From contig NC_068570.1 of assembly GCF_025698545.1 (NCBI RefSeq), forward strand, positions 1,798,001 to 1,862,000: DNA of 64,000 bases. Reading direction: 5' to 3'. This DNA is from Gossypium raimondii. Its lineage: Eukaryota; Streptophyta; Magnoliopsida; Malvales; Malvaceae. Of the stretch, positions 41,356 through 53,087 are shown piece by piece (the stretch's first letter is position 1; every line of letters begins with the position of its first letter). The notes beneath the pieces were generated by a model. The model was given only the letters and a program-made list of their open reading frames with translations. It ran no database searches and was not told the DNA's origin. Both the position numbers and the translations under genes were made by a program.

Positions 41356-42941
41356 TTAACTCCGGGAACTGCCGTTACTACTTGCCAACCTCCTCAAAGT
41401 GCAAGCCATGAAACTCCTCCCACCCAAAATCCCTGAAAGCTTAAAGGATGTTGAACGAGCTGTGCTGCTTGAAGCAATGCCTGGAGCTCCAATTTGACCA
41501 GCCACAACAGGAGGAATTCCATCTCCATTATCTTGTACCACACCATCATTGGCAGTCACATCTAAATGTTCCCCCATATCCAAATTAACCGAGAGTGAAC
41601 CTCTATTTGCTCTTAACCAATCAGCCCCTTCCGGAGTTACTCCTCTACATTTCTTCACCTTCACTTTAACCAAATTAGGGCAACCACTAGCAAGGGCTCC
41701 CATTCCATGATCTGATATGGGGCAACTCTTAATACAAAGCTTCTTTAAAGCTATACATTTCAAAGCAATACAACAAATCTCGGCATCACCAACTGTATCA
41801 CTACCACATAGAGCTAACCGTTCCAAATTCTGACAATTCGAAGCTAACATTTCCAAACTCAGTTTTGTCGGATTAACACCAATAAGAACTAATTCTTGTA
41901 AATTAGAACAAGATTTCGCAACAGCGATTAATCCATGGTCACCTATTCGATTTGCTTTCCATCCATCAATATGAAGCTTCCTTAACAATTTGCATTTCTC
42001 TGCAACAGCTCCTAGTCCGGCATTTGTACACACCGGAGTCTTAACAAGGTGAAGAATTTCTAAGTTTAAACTGTTTGATATAGCCTCGAGACCGACATCG
42101 CTGACTTGAATCCTCTCCATATGTATCTCTATAATACTCGTGACCTGATCCATTATAAGAGGAAAAGCTTATCCCAATCACCAGAGCATCTAAAAAGTTT
42201 CAAAGATCTCAGATTCCTTGCACCAATAATAAGCGGACCAAAACATTGTCCGTTATAAAGCTCCTTTAAGCAAATCGTTTTCAACGATGCCGCCGCCAGC
42301 CCTGGCCCTATCGGCTCAGCTGCAGATCCGTCGATGATGCCACGAAGTCGTTTCACAGAAAGCTCCTCAAGAGCCGGACAGTTGTCGAGCACGGCGTTCA
42401 TGCCTTTAGCTCCAAAAGTACAAGATCCACACGAAAGCTTCTTTAGACCTCTACAGTTTTTAGCGAAAGCCAACATACCTGCATCAGTTAAGTCACGGCA
42501 AGCTCGGAGCTTAAGACGAGTCAAATTCCGGCAACGTTCCGAGATCGAAGCAAGTGCTTCGTCACCTATGCCGACAGATCTACGATCACATTTCAAAGCC
42601 AATTTCGTGACAGCATCGAAACGAGAGAAGATTGAAGGAATCAAAGGATGTAGATCTGATTGAGCGTTGAGAGAAAGCCGGTGACGACTCTGACCTTCAA
42701 TCCTCAACCACCGGCGGCAAACAAGGGAACACCGTTTCCTATCAGCCGGAGTAAGAGACTGAAAAACACAAGCTAAACATTCGTCCGGTAGATCCGATAT
42801 GAAATCGGATAATTCATCAATCACTTCAGCTTCCTCGGTTTTCATCGGAGAGATCAGAACCGCTGATTTGGAGTAAGACCGTTGACTATGATTACAATCC
42901 CGACGAGCCGTGAGTTTCGCCGACGAAACTGACTGGCCCAT
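41356..42941 (-). CDS. F-box/LRR protein, VFB/SKIP2 family, frame broken once
   Basis: Substrate receptor of an SCF ubiquitin ligase; relatives are Arabidopsis SKIP2 and VFB1-3, which are intronless in the coding part. The first frame (42941 down to 42153) has start MGQSVSS, the F-box DLPDECLACVFQSLTPADRKRCSLVCRRWL (in parts, residues about 45-75) and the first leucine-rich repeats. The second frame (42153 down to 41356) continues with EIHMERIQVSDVGL, the remaining repeats and the usual tail CTLRRLASSNGSSRS. Together they give about 528 codons, the length of the family. At DWDKL the relatives have seven codons where 20 bases stand here, so one base is missing. The first frame then ends in TAA, which overlaps the ATG of the second frame (TAATG). 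Either the gene is newly damaged, the sequence has an error, or two polypeptides are made. Everything else is intact. Confidence 0.85.
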
Positions 42942-44120
42942 CCACGGCAACTAACTAAACCTAAAACTGAAAAAAAAAAACCAGCCACAGGTAATTTATC
43001 CTGGGCAAAACCGTAGAGAAATGCGAAAGGAGAGATTTACCATTAACATGTTCTTAAGCTCTCTTCATCATCTTCTTCAATTCAATTTTGCTCTTCTTGG
43101 AATTGTCAATGTCAAATTTCAGTTGGCTTTTATTAATTGTGTTGATTTATTGCTTCATAATAAATCTTCGAAGTCAGAGTTCTAGAAAATGAAAATTCTG
43201 AATCAAAATTTTTAATTAAATTCCATTAAATTAGAGAATAATAGGAGCTTAAATGCGCTCCATTCTTATCTTTCTGATTTCCTTAAAATACGCTGTTAGT
43301 CCCTATATTTTCATAAAATTTAAAATTTAATCCCTATACTTTTTATTTTTTTATTTAATGGCAAACTTCAATAGTCAGCCAACTATATATTTTGCTTTTT
43401 ATTAATTTATTTTAGTGTAAACTATTAAAATAGTCACTTTTATTTCTCTCGAGTTACATTTTAGTCACTTATGCTTGAAATGTTAGTGTTAATTACCACT
43501 AACGGTGTAATGGTAAGCTGATGTGCCATGTTAAATTATCATTTCAAATGAAAATTTTAAGTTAAATTATACAATTGGTCCCTATATTTTTTTTCATTTT
43601 GAGCAATTTTTTTTTCTTTTACGTTCAAAGAAATGAAGAAGGGAGGAAAATAGAGGGAGAAGCAGAAGAGAATAGAAAAAAGAAATAAAGTTAAAAGAAC
43701 ATAAAAAAGTACTCAAAACGAAAAAATATAGGGATCAATTGTATAGTTTTAACATAAAATTTTTTTGTTTGAAATGATAATTTAACGTGCCAGTCAGCTT
43801 ACTGTTATATCGTTAACAACAATTAACAGCTCAATGACTAAAATGTTACAACACGTTAACGTGACTAAAGCATAATATTTCAAACATAAATAATTAAAAG
43901 AAAAAAATAAAAGTGATTATTTTAACAGTTTACCCTTCCTTTTTAACTTAAGCGAAATTTTAATTTTCATCTCCTGACATTTAAATACCCTATCCATTTG
44001 TTATTCAAAGAGTTCATCCTTGCACACTATCTTGTTGTATAATATATACAGATAGTATTTGGTAAATTAGCAGTATATAATTTTTATTTTGTAAGTAGTT
44101 TTAAAAATGGTATGTTTTGT
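42942..44120. other. Upstream of the F-box gene, with a fold-back element
   Basis: The first 150 bases upstream should be leader and promoter of the F-box gene (pyrimidine-rich on the - strand). From 43424 a fold-back element follows. No gene is seen. Confidence 0.45.
43424..43937. mobile_element. Fold-back element, family C, about 510 bp
   Basis: GTAAACTATTAAAATAGTCAC on the left faces GTGATTATTTTAACAGTTTAC on the right. Further pairs are TTAAATTATCATTTCAAA / TTTGAAATGATAATTTAA and CAATTGGTCCCTATATTTTT / AAAAAATATAGGGATCAATTG. The arms exceed 200 bases around a purine-rich loop (about 43640-43710). Nearly the whole element can form one hairpin. Confidence 0.75.
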
Positions 44121-44123
44121 CTA

Positions 44124-44260
44124 TTAGTTTTACCTTAATTGGTATGGGCATTGTTATTAATGTAGTAAAACATGGAATCGAATGTGTTGAAATACATTAT
44201 CCTCGCTATTTATGAGTTGGAGAGTGGTTATGGGTAATTTTAAAACTTGTATCGAAAAAA
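44124..44260 (+). mobile_element. tRNA-derived SINE copy
   Basis: TACCTTAATTGGTATGGGCA (A-box region), GGAATCGAATGTGTTG (B-box region), ATTATCCTCGCTATTTATGA and the 3' end CTTGTATCGAAAAAATA follow in the family order. Confidence 0.6.
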
Positions 44261-44281
44261 TAGATATAATCAAAACAAATT

Positions 44282-44297
44282 GATCCAAAAAATTAGC

Positions 44298-44330
<33 letters not shown>
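44282..44330. repeat. TA microsatellite
   Basis: About 13 TA units near 44306-44330, lying between two SINE copies. Confidence 0.75.
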
Positions 44331-44333
<3 letters not shown>

Positions 44334-44562
44334 ATAAAAGATATATAAGATTTATTTTTTTTAAATAAAATAATTTTTATATCACAAATAAATTAAATAT
44401 ATCATTTTAAATTATCGTTCAAACCACACCTTCCGTCACGGTTCAACACTTTCCTTTTTCTAATATCAACGAAAAAAAAAAGTTTCCTTTTCTTTCTCTC
44501 ATGACATGTTGTAATAAGTACAACTCCATCATAAAATATCTTTTGATATTTTCTTTGAATGA

Positions 44563-44697
44563 TTTTTAACTCGATTGACATAAACATTGTTATGAATGTA
44601 AAATGATGTAGGTTCGAGTGTGCTGAAGCGCATTATACTCCTATTTAAGGGTTAGGGAGGGGCTATAAGTAATTCTAAGCATTGTTTCAAAAAGAAT
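44563..44697 (+). mobile_element. tRNA-derived SINE copy
   Basis: AACTCGATTGACATAAACAT, GTAGGTTCGAGTGTGCTGAA, GCATTATACTCCTATTTAAG and the 3' end CATTGTTTCAAAAAG match the family in order. The B box GGTTCGAGTG is well kept. Confidence 0.65.
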
Positions 44698-44874
44698 AAA
44701 TGTGATCGACTCTAATAAATGCAATAAATACAACAAAGCCTTAACATTGATGTGTATCGACTTTTTTTTTTAGTTAAAAGGTAGGGCAAAGGTGTTTTAA
44801 AGATTGAGTTCGTAACGAGTATTAATTGAATTTTTTTAAAAGAATTATAAGTACAATCAAAATATAAATATACA

Positions 44875-45173
44875 TGCGAGGAATTATAAGTATCAAATTA
44901 TTACATCATAGATTGTTCGAAGAATCACGAAATAGATCAAACATTAAAGTATAATTGAAATAAGAATAGGTACACTTTAGTCTAAGGCCAACAAACTAAA
45001 TTAACTTGACTAAAACCCGCACATGTTCGAGGAACTAAAAGTATCGAATTATTATAGAATGGATTGTCCAAAAAATCACAAAGTAGATCAATCGTTAAAG
45101 CACAACCAGAATAAGAAATGGTACACTTTAGACTAAAGCCAATAAACTGAGCTAACTTGACTAAAACCCACAC
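44875..45173. repeat. Tandem duplication of an about 150-bp unit
   Basis: Two copies, about 44875-45022 and 45023-45173. Both run GAGGAA-TATAAGTATC, ATTATTA, GATTGT-C, AATCAC, TAGATCAA, GGTACACTTTAG, CCAA-AAACT, AACTTGACTAAAACCC. They differ at many sites, so the duplication is not recent. Confidence 0.75.
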
Positions 45174-46320
45174 ATGACAATTGCATATATTGAGACTTGA
45201 AGATCCACAAGCATAGTTCTTAAGATTAGATACTCAAAACCCAAAGCATCCGCCTTAATTAAAGACTTCAACACAAAATTTTTTTGTTACTCCATCTATT
45301 TAGCCATTTTAAGGTACTTGAAAGATTTTCTGACCCAGACCAGCCCATATTTTGTAAAGGGTAAAGCCACAATAATCCCTCACTGGGGTCCAGCCCAACC
45401 ATGATCCTTGAAGGGCCTCACTGAGCAGCCCAAGAACCACTTGTTCAAACATTTTATCATGCCAACTGAGGATGTACAACTCTGCCAAAGATACTATTAT
45501 AATTTCATATATTTTTTATTTATTAAAATTTTATATATAATTATCTTAACAATTTTTAATATTTACATTATAGTAGTATTATATATTACTATAGATTTAA
45601 TTTTATGTGTTATAAATAAAAATAACATAATATAAAATGTTACAAACTTAAAAAATGGGTCGGGTCAAACCTGGCTCGGGCCTTGAATGTTCAAGCACGA
45701 GCCCAATCCATTTTTTAAATGAGCCTAACTTTTTTGTCCAAACCCTCCCAAATTTCAAGTTGGCCTTCAGACGGACCTAGACGTGTAACTCGACTTATAG
45801 ACAAGTCTAAATGCAATCGTTTTTACTTTAGATGTGGAGATTAATATTTAAATTCAAATATTCTAATCACTATTCATTATAAATTTAGATTTGATATACA
45901 TTATTCGAATCCCCTTCTCTATAGTATCTAGACAATTTGACTCCAAGATTACCCTTTTAAAACCCATAAACCAAATCCATAATTTATTTAATTCAAATTC
46001 GAATACATTATAATTAGAACCAAATTGAACGAGCCAATTAAACCTATTGAATTGGAAACTAATAGTTTCGTAAATCCGATAGGTAGATTCAGAAAACTAA
46101 TCTAATACTCCATCCTAATTAATTATATAAATATAATAAAAAATTTATGGAATAAAATTTTCTTTCAAATTACTCTTACTCGATGGTAAGGGAGTTTATC
46201 GTCTAAGTCCGACTTAAATTCAAGTTGCGCTAATCACATTGCTATTAAAATTTTGTCTTCTTCTTATAATTCAACAATAAAAAACAACATTTCTTATTTA
46301 TTTTTTTGGCAAAGAAAACA
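45174..46320. other. Intergenic, no gene
   Basis: A degenerate GC-rich palindrome-like stretch at about 45655-45800 (GGGTCGGGTC... CTCGGGCC) recalls the hAT MITE at 47157 but has no matching ends. Near 46178 a short tRNA-like stretch may be a SINE scrap. Confidence 0.35.
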
Positions 46321-47690
46321 CATGTCCTAATTTAAAAGCATAAAACATAGACTTATTAATGTAACATTTGATAATGGCTGAAAATTAAAACATGACACAT
46401 GACATATTTTAATCCACATGTGGAATTATCAAAGTAGACAAATGTATAATTCAATGATGAAATTATTAATTAATAAAAAAATTAATTTTCAAACTTTTCA
46501 TTAATTTAAAAAATCTTTCCAATTCAAAACCAACGCTACATTTTTAAGTTTGTTATTGAGAATAAACAAGAGGTGAAAGTATTACCGAGGCCTTTATACG
46601 AGGAGTTAAATTATATTTTACCTTTTTATTGAAAAAGGAAAATTAGTTCGTGTACATTAAATTAAAGAACAAATTTGTCCCCATTAAAAATTTCATCTAT
46701 TTATCTTTGTTAAAAGCTGGTTTTGTATGTAAGCATAAAGTTTATGTGGCGCATCACATATAATCTGTCTAATTATTTCGTAAGTCATGCTAATTTTAAT
46801 AATAAAATTAATAAAATTTTTAATGAAATGATTAATTTACTCTTTAATCTAACGTATATGAGATACAAATTTTCCATCATGTTCTAATTTAATAGCATAA
46901 AACTTACACTTATTAATGTAACATTAAATAATAAATTTTAATTAACCATGCCACATTAAAGCATAACACATGGCATATTTTAATCCACCTGTAATTATTA
47001 AAATAAACAAAAGTATAATTCAATGATGAAATTATGAATGAATAAAAAAATAATAATTTTCAAACCTTCCGATACTTGAAAAAAAAAAGACCTTTCTAAT
47101 TCAAAACTAACGTTGAACTTCATAAGTTTGTCGTTGAGAGCAACAAGAGGTAAAAGTAGAGGTGTTCATGGGCCGGGCCGGGCCCATAAAAAATTTTGGC
47201 GGCTCGGGCCCGGCCCGGGAAAAATTCTTAGGCCCGAGCTCGGCCCGGCCTGTTTTTTAAAAATAAATACCAATTTTTTTAAAAAAATTTAAAAAATATT
47301 TTAAAATATAAAAAATATTCTTTATTATATATTCGGGCGGGGCCCGGGCTAAAAAAGTCGTGCCCGAGGCAAAAAACGGGCCTCATTTTTTTGCCCAAAC
47401 CCATATTTCGAGCCTATATTTTTACCCGAACCGCCCGGCCCATGAACACCTCTAGGTAAAAGTATCATAGGAAGAGCTTAATTATATTTTGCCTCTTTAT
47501 TGAGAAAATAAAAAATTAGTCTGCGTACGTTAAATTAAAGAGAAAATTAGTCCCCTTATTAAAAATATAACTGTCTGATTATTTTGTCAGTTATGTTAGT
47601 TTTTAATAATAAAAATATATGAAAATTTTAACAGAAAGAACCAGGTTCCTATTTGATTTACCATACATGGACTATTTTTTTTAGTAAAAC
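46321..47690. repeat. Segmental tandem duplication, unit about 0.5-0.56 kb
   Basis: Copy 1 is 46321-46877 and copy 2 is 46878 to about 47690. Shared landmarks in order: CTAATTTAA-AGCATAAAAC, TATTAATGTAACATT, CATATTTTAATCCAC, GTATAATTCAATGATGAAAT, AACAAGAGGT-AAAGTAT, then a fold-back arm (ATTAAATTAAAGA). Copy 2 alone carries the hAT MITE at 47157-47454. Confidence 0.75.
47157..47454. mobile_element. hAT-type MITE with perfect 8-bp target duplication
   Basis: The ends are TAGAGGTGTTCATGGGC and GCCCATGAACACCTCTA with matching inverted repeats. The direct repeat GGTAAAAG flanks both sides (47149-47156 and 47455-47462). Inside are GC-rich inverted blocks (GGGCCGGGCCGGGCCC, CGGGCCTC, CCGCCCGGCCC), a strong contrast to the AT-rich surroundings. 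It is 298 bp with no coding sequence. TAG-starting ends and 8-bp duplications are hAT marks. Confidence 0.92.
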
Positions 47691-48094
47691 AAACAAAAAT
47701 GTATCTGACGTCATAATATTTTTACCATTAACAAGACAATTAAAACTATGATTTTAATTTATACTTAGTTACATTTTATAATGTTTATCCAAATATATCA
47801 CACGTAATTATACGAAAATTCAATGAAAAACCGACTTTCCAATCAGATTGTTATAAATTTCTTTTATAAAACATTTGGAATAAAGGATGAATTTCTCTAT
47901 TGTTGTTTGCACAAACTTCTAATCATAAAACACATTGATTAAAACATCCCAACATCCACAATTATGACATTTAAAAAAAGTGGATTCATCTCAATCACAA
48001 ATTGTTTGCTCCCATTTACCATAGGACTTGGATTTTTCCAACGTACCCACACATTTCATACCCACAAAATATTATTAAACTCAAAAATTAATTG

Positions 48095-48228
48095 GGTTTT
48101 AATTCAACTGATATCGTTATTATCGTAACAATTAAAATAACATAAGTTCAAGCATGTTTAAGTCTTCAATTTAAATATTAATAAATTTATGAGTAATTTT
48201 AAAATTGTATCAAAAAAAAAAAATCGTA
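48095..48228 (+). mobile_element. tRNA-derived SINE copy with poly(A) tail
   Basis: TTCAACTGATATCGTTATTA, ATAAGTTCAAGCATGTTTAA and TTTATGAGTAATTTTAAAAT, then TTGTATC and a run of 12 A. The body is diverged, but the order and tail fit the family. Confidence 0.55.
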
Positions 48229-49556
48229 ACGTACGAAGAGAATGAGACTACTCTAGAAATCTAATCGAGCCGAATCAAATTTGAATAGTGAGAAAGTTTC
48301 AGCAGAACTCTCAATTATTTAACTCAAATTATTGTTGAAATTTGAGTGCATGAGAAGGGGGGAGATTCCGACTGACGTCCAATGAATCTTTTGAACTGCA
48401 CAACGTCTGTCTCTGTCCTATTGGACTGTTAAAAGAAGAGAGAGACTGAATCAAAGCATCTTGAAGATTCCATGAGTTCCTGCCTTGCAGATGACCAACA
48501 TGTGATGGCCATGAAATCGTACAATTTTCCGGGTTTATTCTTGTTCTTCAATTTATCAATTTTGATTTGAATTTTAAATTTTAATTATATTAATTTAACT
48601 TAGACTTGATTTAATTTCATTTAATGGTAAAAAGAATTTAACAACTTAAGTTGATGAATTGACTCGACCAAATTTGAAATTATCTAAAATCGTAACATTC
48701 CAAATCTAGGCCATATTCTCGGTTTGGATAAGGAAGTGGTTGAAGGACTAATAGAGAAAAAGGCTTTAAATTAATTGAGTCAGAAATCAATACAGCTTGA
48801 TTCAATCGAATTAAAAAATTAATTAAATTAGTGATTGAATTGATTTTAATGTGTTTTTTTAAAATTTTATTAATTTTTAATAATTCATTTGATCGGATTG
48901 TCCAGACTGAAAAATCAACGACCTAACCGATCTAATTACTAAAAGCAACTTCTAAGAATCTTTTATAGATTCCAAGTTCCAACATAGTGAGGGAATCTCT
49001 TTCACTATATTAGTATCTATTTGGAATTTCTCTCTTAAAATCTTGGTTACTAACTCCATTATTTGTGGGTTTTCCATAAAGGAAAGGACATGTACTAAAA
49101 TAAAACAAAGACCCCTCCCTCAAATACTAATGAATAATTGGATCAGAGGCTGTTGTTGTGCTTGTCAATGACTGATGGTTGCTTACAAATCTAAATTTGC
49201 ATGTGGACAACTATTATGCCAAAAAGAAATATTAAAATGGTCGTTCTCTACGAGGCCTTGAATCCAAGGATGGACCATGAAAATGTTTAGTATATATCGC
49301 CATCAAACTTTACAGTTGTGCCTCTGCACGAGCTTTTTTTTACTTGTGGTTACCAGTCACCATAGATATTTTTTCTTTATTTCAATTTCAATGCATTTAT
49401 TTCTTTCTCTTTTTCTTGGTAAAATTTTCCTTTTTCTGTGCTATGGTTCGCCTCATCACTGCACACAAATGGCTTTGCATTAAGGTTTTAGCCAAAAGAC
49501 CTTCGAGAGAAATCGGCTGAGTGGTTGAATTTTGAAATGTGGTGTAATTACAGCTT

Positions 49557-49910
49557 TCCTACTAGGTAATTTTACCTTGACATAGCTTTACAAGTAATTT
49601 TGCCCTTTTGGCTAAAAAAGTAGACAAATTAATCATTGTACGTTAAATCAAAAAGCAAGCTGATCCTTTTTGTTAAAAGTTTTATCCATTTCTATTGTTG
49701 AAAATTGGCATGGGTAACAAAATAATCAAATAGTTACATGTGGCGTGCCACGTGCACCTCATTCTGACATACAAGGACTAATTTCTAATAGTAGAAATGG
49801 ATGGATTTTTTAACAGAAGAATTGATTTGCTATTTGATCTAATGTACATAGACTAATTTTCCCATTTTGAATAGGGGTAAAAAACAATTTGATTCCTACT
49901 ACAAGGGCGC
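49557..49910. mobile_element. Fold-back element, family A
   Basis: Left: GACAAATTAATCATTGTACG, TTAAATCAAAAAGCAAGC, TTTATCCATTTCTATTG. Right: AGAAATGGATGGATTTTT, GATTTGCTATTTGATCTAAT, GTACATAGACTAATTTTCCC. The loop contains GTGGCGTGCCACGTGCACC, itself partly palindromic. Confidence 0.65.
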
Positions 49911-50257
49911 CCATGGTACTTCTATCTTCTTCTTTTTTTAGAAGCAAAACTTGGTAGGTTGACATAGTTATTTAGGTTAATTATATCATATGTTACTAAA
50001 TTATTGTGAGATTTTAAATTGATCTTTAAATTTCAAAACATTTTAGTTGAGTTGCCAAAGTATCAATATCATATTAACCAAGTTCCTTCCTCTACCTTCA
50101 CCATTAAATTAGCTTAAACATTAAATGTTAGCTCAAACTTGATGTGAAGCATGTTTAAAACATATGGGTAAAATTGTAAACATGTGAATCTATACGGCAT
50201 AAACTAAAAAAGAAAAAAAGAAGAAGACTGAGCCTCCTTTTAGTGACATAGGCAGAT

Positions 50258-50402
50258 TAAGCCTTAGCTCAGTTGGTATTATTGTTGTTGTTGCAACAAC
50301 AAGGAGAACATGAGTTCAAGCATATTCAAGCGTGTTTTATTCTCCGGTTTACGAGTAAAGGAGGTTTATGGGGCCTAGTTTATGCATTCTATTGAAAAAA
50401 AA
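50258..50402 (+). mobile_element. tRNA-derived SINE, reference copy for this window
   Basis: The A box CTTAGCTCAGTTGGTAT is intact and matches RNA polymerase III tRNA promoters. The B-box region is GAGTTCAAGCAT. The body TATTCAAGCGTGTTTTATTC and ATGGGGCCTAGTTTATGCATT is followed by a short A run. The spacing of the A and B boxes is greater than in a tRNA because of a GTTGTTGTTGCAACAACAA insert. It cannot fold as a functional tRNA. Relatives in this window: 44124, 44563, 48095 and 51354 on the + strand; 26234, 28747 and 37983 on the - strand. Confidence 0.7.
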
Positions 50403-51064
50403 TTGATGTTTAATGTCTAAACTAGAGTTGTCCATGGGCTGGGCCGAGGCTCGATTCCAAATTTCTTTTTCATGGTTAGGCCCATTTTAGGGTCAATCTG
50501 ATCAGCTTCAAAGACTTATTTTATTGTTAAAAAATTATTAAAATATTAAAAATATATTTCAATTGATATTTTATATATTTTATAATTAAATTTAAATTAA
50601 AAAATTATTTAAATTGAATTCGGGTCAAGCAAACTCGATTACAAAAACTTTTCTTCAGTTGAATTGATTTAAAAATTCAACGATAATGTGAAGTATTAGG
50701 GAGAATTTAAGCTTTAGTTATTTTGTGGTCCTAATGCTGTTGAGTTGTGGCCCGCATGAAGTGCAAACATCCAAGAACCTTGAACGTGCTTTGAGTCACT
50801 CACCTGAATACTCCAATGAATATTACACTACTACCATAGGTACTCAATTTTCATGCCACATTAATTATAGTGAAATGATATGCATGGTTTTAGCTATATG
50901 GCACTTTGAATAGTATTCATCCCAAAATGAACATTTTGGTGAAAATTATTCCAACAAATGAATTGTGGCTGTGAGTAGATTTCCAATGAGATCATCTTTG
51001 TGGGTGCATTTAAGAGATAATCTAAATATAAAATATTATCTTTCAATAAGATTTTCAAGAAGTT

Positions 51065-51270
51065 CTCTTTTAAGGTTTAATCTTGTATTTTTCTTCTTAC
51101 AAAAGTAAGATTGTTGCCGCCTCAACCAATACCTTACTGATATTGCGAGACTTCTTATATTGGAAAGCTCTTTCAAGGTTCAAATTTATATTTTTATTCT
51201 TACAAGAGCAAGATTGTTGCCGTTTCAACCAATATCTTACCGGTATTGCGAGACTTCTTATATTGGAAAG
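51065..51270. repeat. Two-copy tandem repeat of 103 bp
   Basis: Copies at 51065-51167 and 51168-51270. Both end in ATTGCGAGACTTCTTATATTG-GAAAG and contain AAGATTGTTGCCG and TCAACCAATA. Identity is about 85 percent by eye. The final 30 bases are identical, so the copies are fairly young. Confidence 0.85.
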
Positions 51271-53087
51271 GTAGATGGTGAAGAGTAAATTTTTTTTAAT
51301 AAAAAATTATAAATTGGGATAGAAAATAAAACTAAAAAAGTTAATTAATTACCATTTGAGTCTTAAATTAGCTAGCATTATTGTTGCTGCAAAATATACA
51401 GGACGTGGGTTTAAGCATATACTTAAGTACGTATTATTCTCCGATTTAAAAGTAGTTTAAACTTTGTATACAAAACTATCTTATATACTTACCCACATAT
51501 TTATACAGATTAGGACTTAAATCTGGAATCACCCATTACACTTGAAACAAGGCCTTATATGTTAATTAAGATATACTTAAACTTTTTTTATAACAATGGG
51601 ATAATAGTTTTCTTCTTCTTCTTCTTCTAATTTGGATAAGGAAGATGAATGCACAAATTACAACCTCATACATAAAGTAGATTTTGTGGATTGCTTTTCA
51701 TTTACACACCACAAAGTTATTATCAAATTTCTTCCATCCATAATCCATGAAAGAGTAGTTGAAATACTTTTGGGTTAAAACCATATTCATGATACATATT
51801 CCATTTGAAGTGGAAAACAAAAATAAAAAAACAAAAATTGCTCAAATTGCTTACTGAAAAGAGGCATGTGATCAAACTGATCTTTCAAGGGGGCCTTAAT
51901 TTGTTTGATTGTCAAATAAATAGGTGGTCACAAATAGAATCTTCAAAACCCCAAAAAAGTTTCTAGTGTATTTTTATGATTCCTTTGTATATATAAAATA
52001 TATAAAACTTATTCTTTTGAATTGTAATTTTCACATAATTAGAAAGCTTGTTTTACATGCAAAATTCAAGAAAGGAGGGCTGGAATCAAGTAATTTATGT
52101 TTATGTTAACATTGTCAAGTAATTGCAATTTTGGAAAAATCATTTACGTATATATTTTAGGGAGAAAAGTTTCCCTGCCTATCTCCCTAGTGCCTTCCTT
52201 CAACCTTGGCACCAAATAAAGGAAGGGGTAGGGTTTGTCTAGGGATGGAAGGGAAAGGCTTTAATCCATTTTAGCTCATTATTAAATATAAATTTCGTAT
52301 TTTTGACTCTCTTGGAAAATTAATAATTCAATATAAGTTATTTTAACATAAGGTTTTGAGTTTTGTCCCCTCAAATATTATCTGAGCTCTAACAAAAGTT
52401 CCAGGCTTCATTGTTGAACCTAGAACCACGGGCATAGACAAGGAGTAGGTAGTGGCTTTGGCTCCTCAAAAATGATAAATCTGTCATTTAGTTCCTTCAA
52501 AATTTATGAAGTAACCCCTCCAAAAAAATTATGATTCATCTCTAGCCCAGACCTATCTCAACTGAATTTATGAAATTATAAGTTAGTATAACATTAAAAT
52601 TGCATTTTACCCCTCTCCCTTCAAATATGATTCATCTCTACCCCTCCCTAAAACAATTTTCTAATTTCACCCCTCCCTCAAACAAATGTCAACCGAAGAT
52701 TTAATATAAAGTATTTTACCACTCTACCAATAATTCAATTCAATTTTGATGAAATCAAACCTAAGTCTAACATCACGTTTAGTTAGTGGGGAAATCTTGC
52801 AAATATATAAATGTACAGTGAAGCAATATCGTGTAGCTGACGTGCCGTCCCTTTCTGTATCAGTTTGTTTTAAATGTTCAGTGCTGTCAAATATATACAC
52901 TAAAGATTTTTCTACGTATATTAATTTAATTTCAAGCTAAGTTTGAATCGAATTTAATAGGTATATCTAAACAAGGTCTATTAGGCACATATATATCTGA
53001 TGATTCAATAACTTAATCATCAACTTTCATGCAAATCTAACCAATCACCAGCCTTATCTCCATTTCAGATTAAAATATAGGATAAAT

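Noticed and set aside
45655-45800. Second hAT MITE like the one at 47157
   Set aside because: The GC-rich blocks are similar, but no terminal inverted repeats or 8-bp flanks were found.
50258-50340. Possible tRNA gene at the intact A box
   Set aside because: The A and B boxes are too far apart and no cloverleaf forms; the downstream body and A run fit a SINE.
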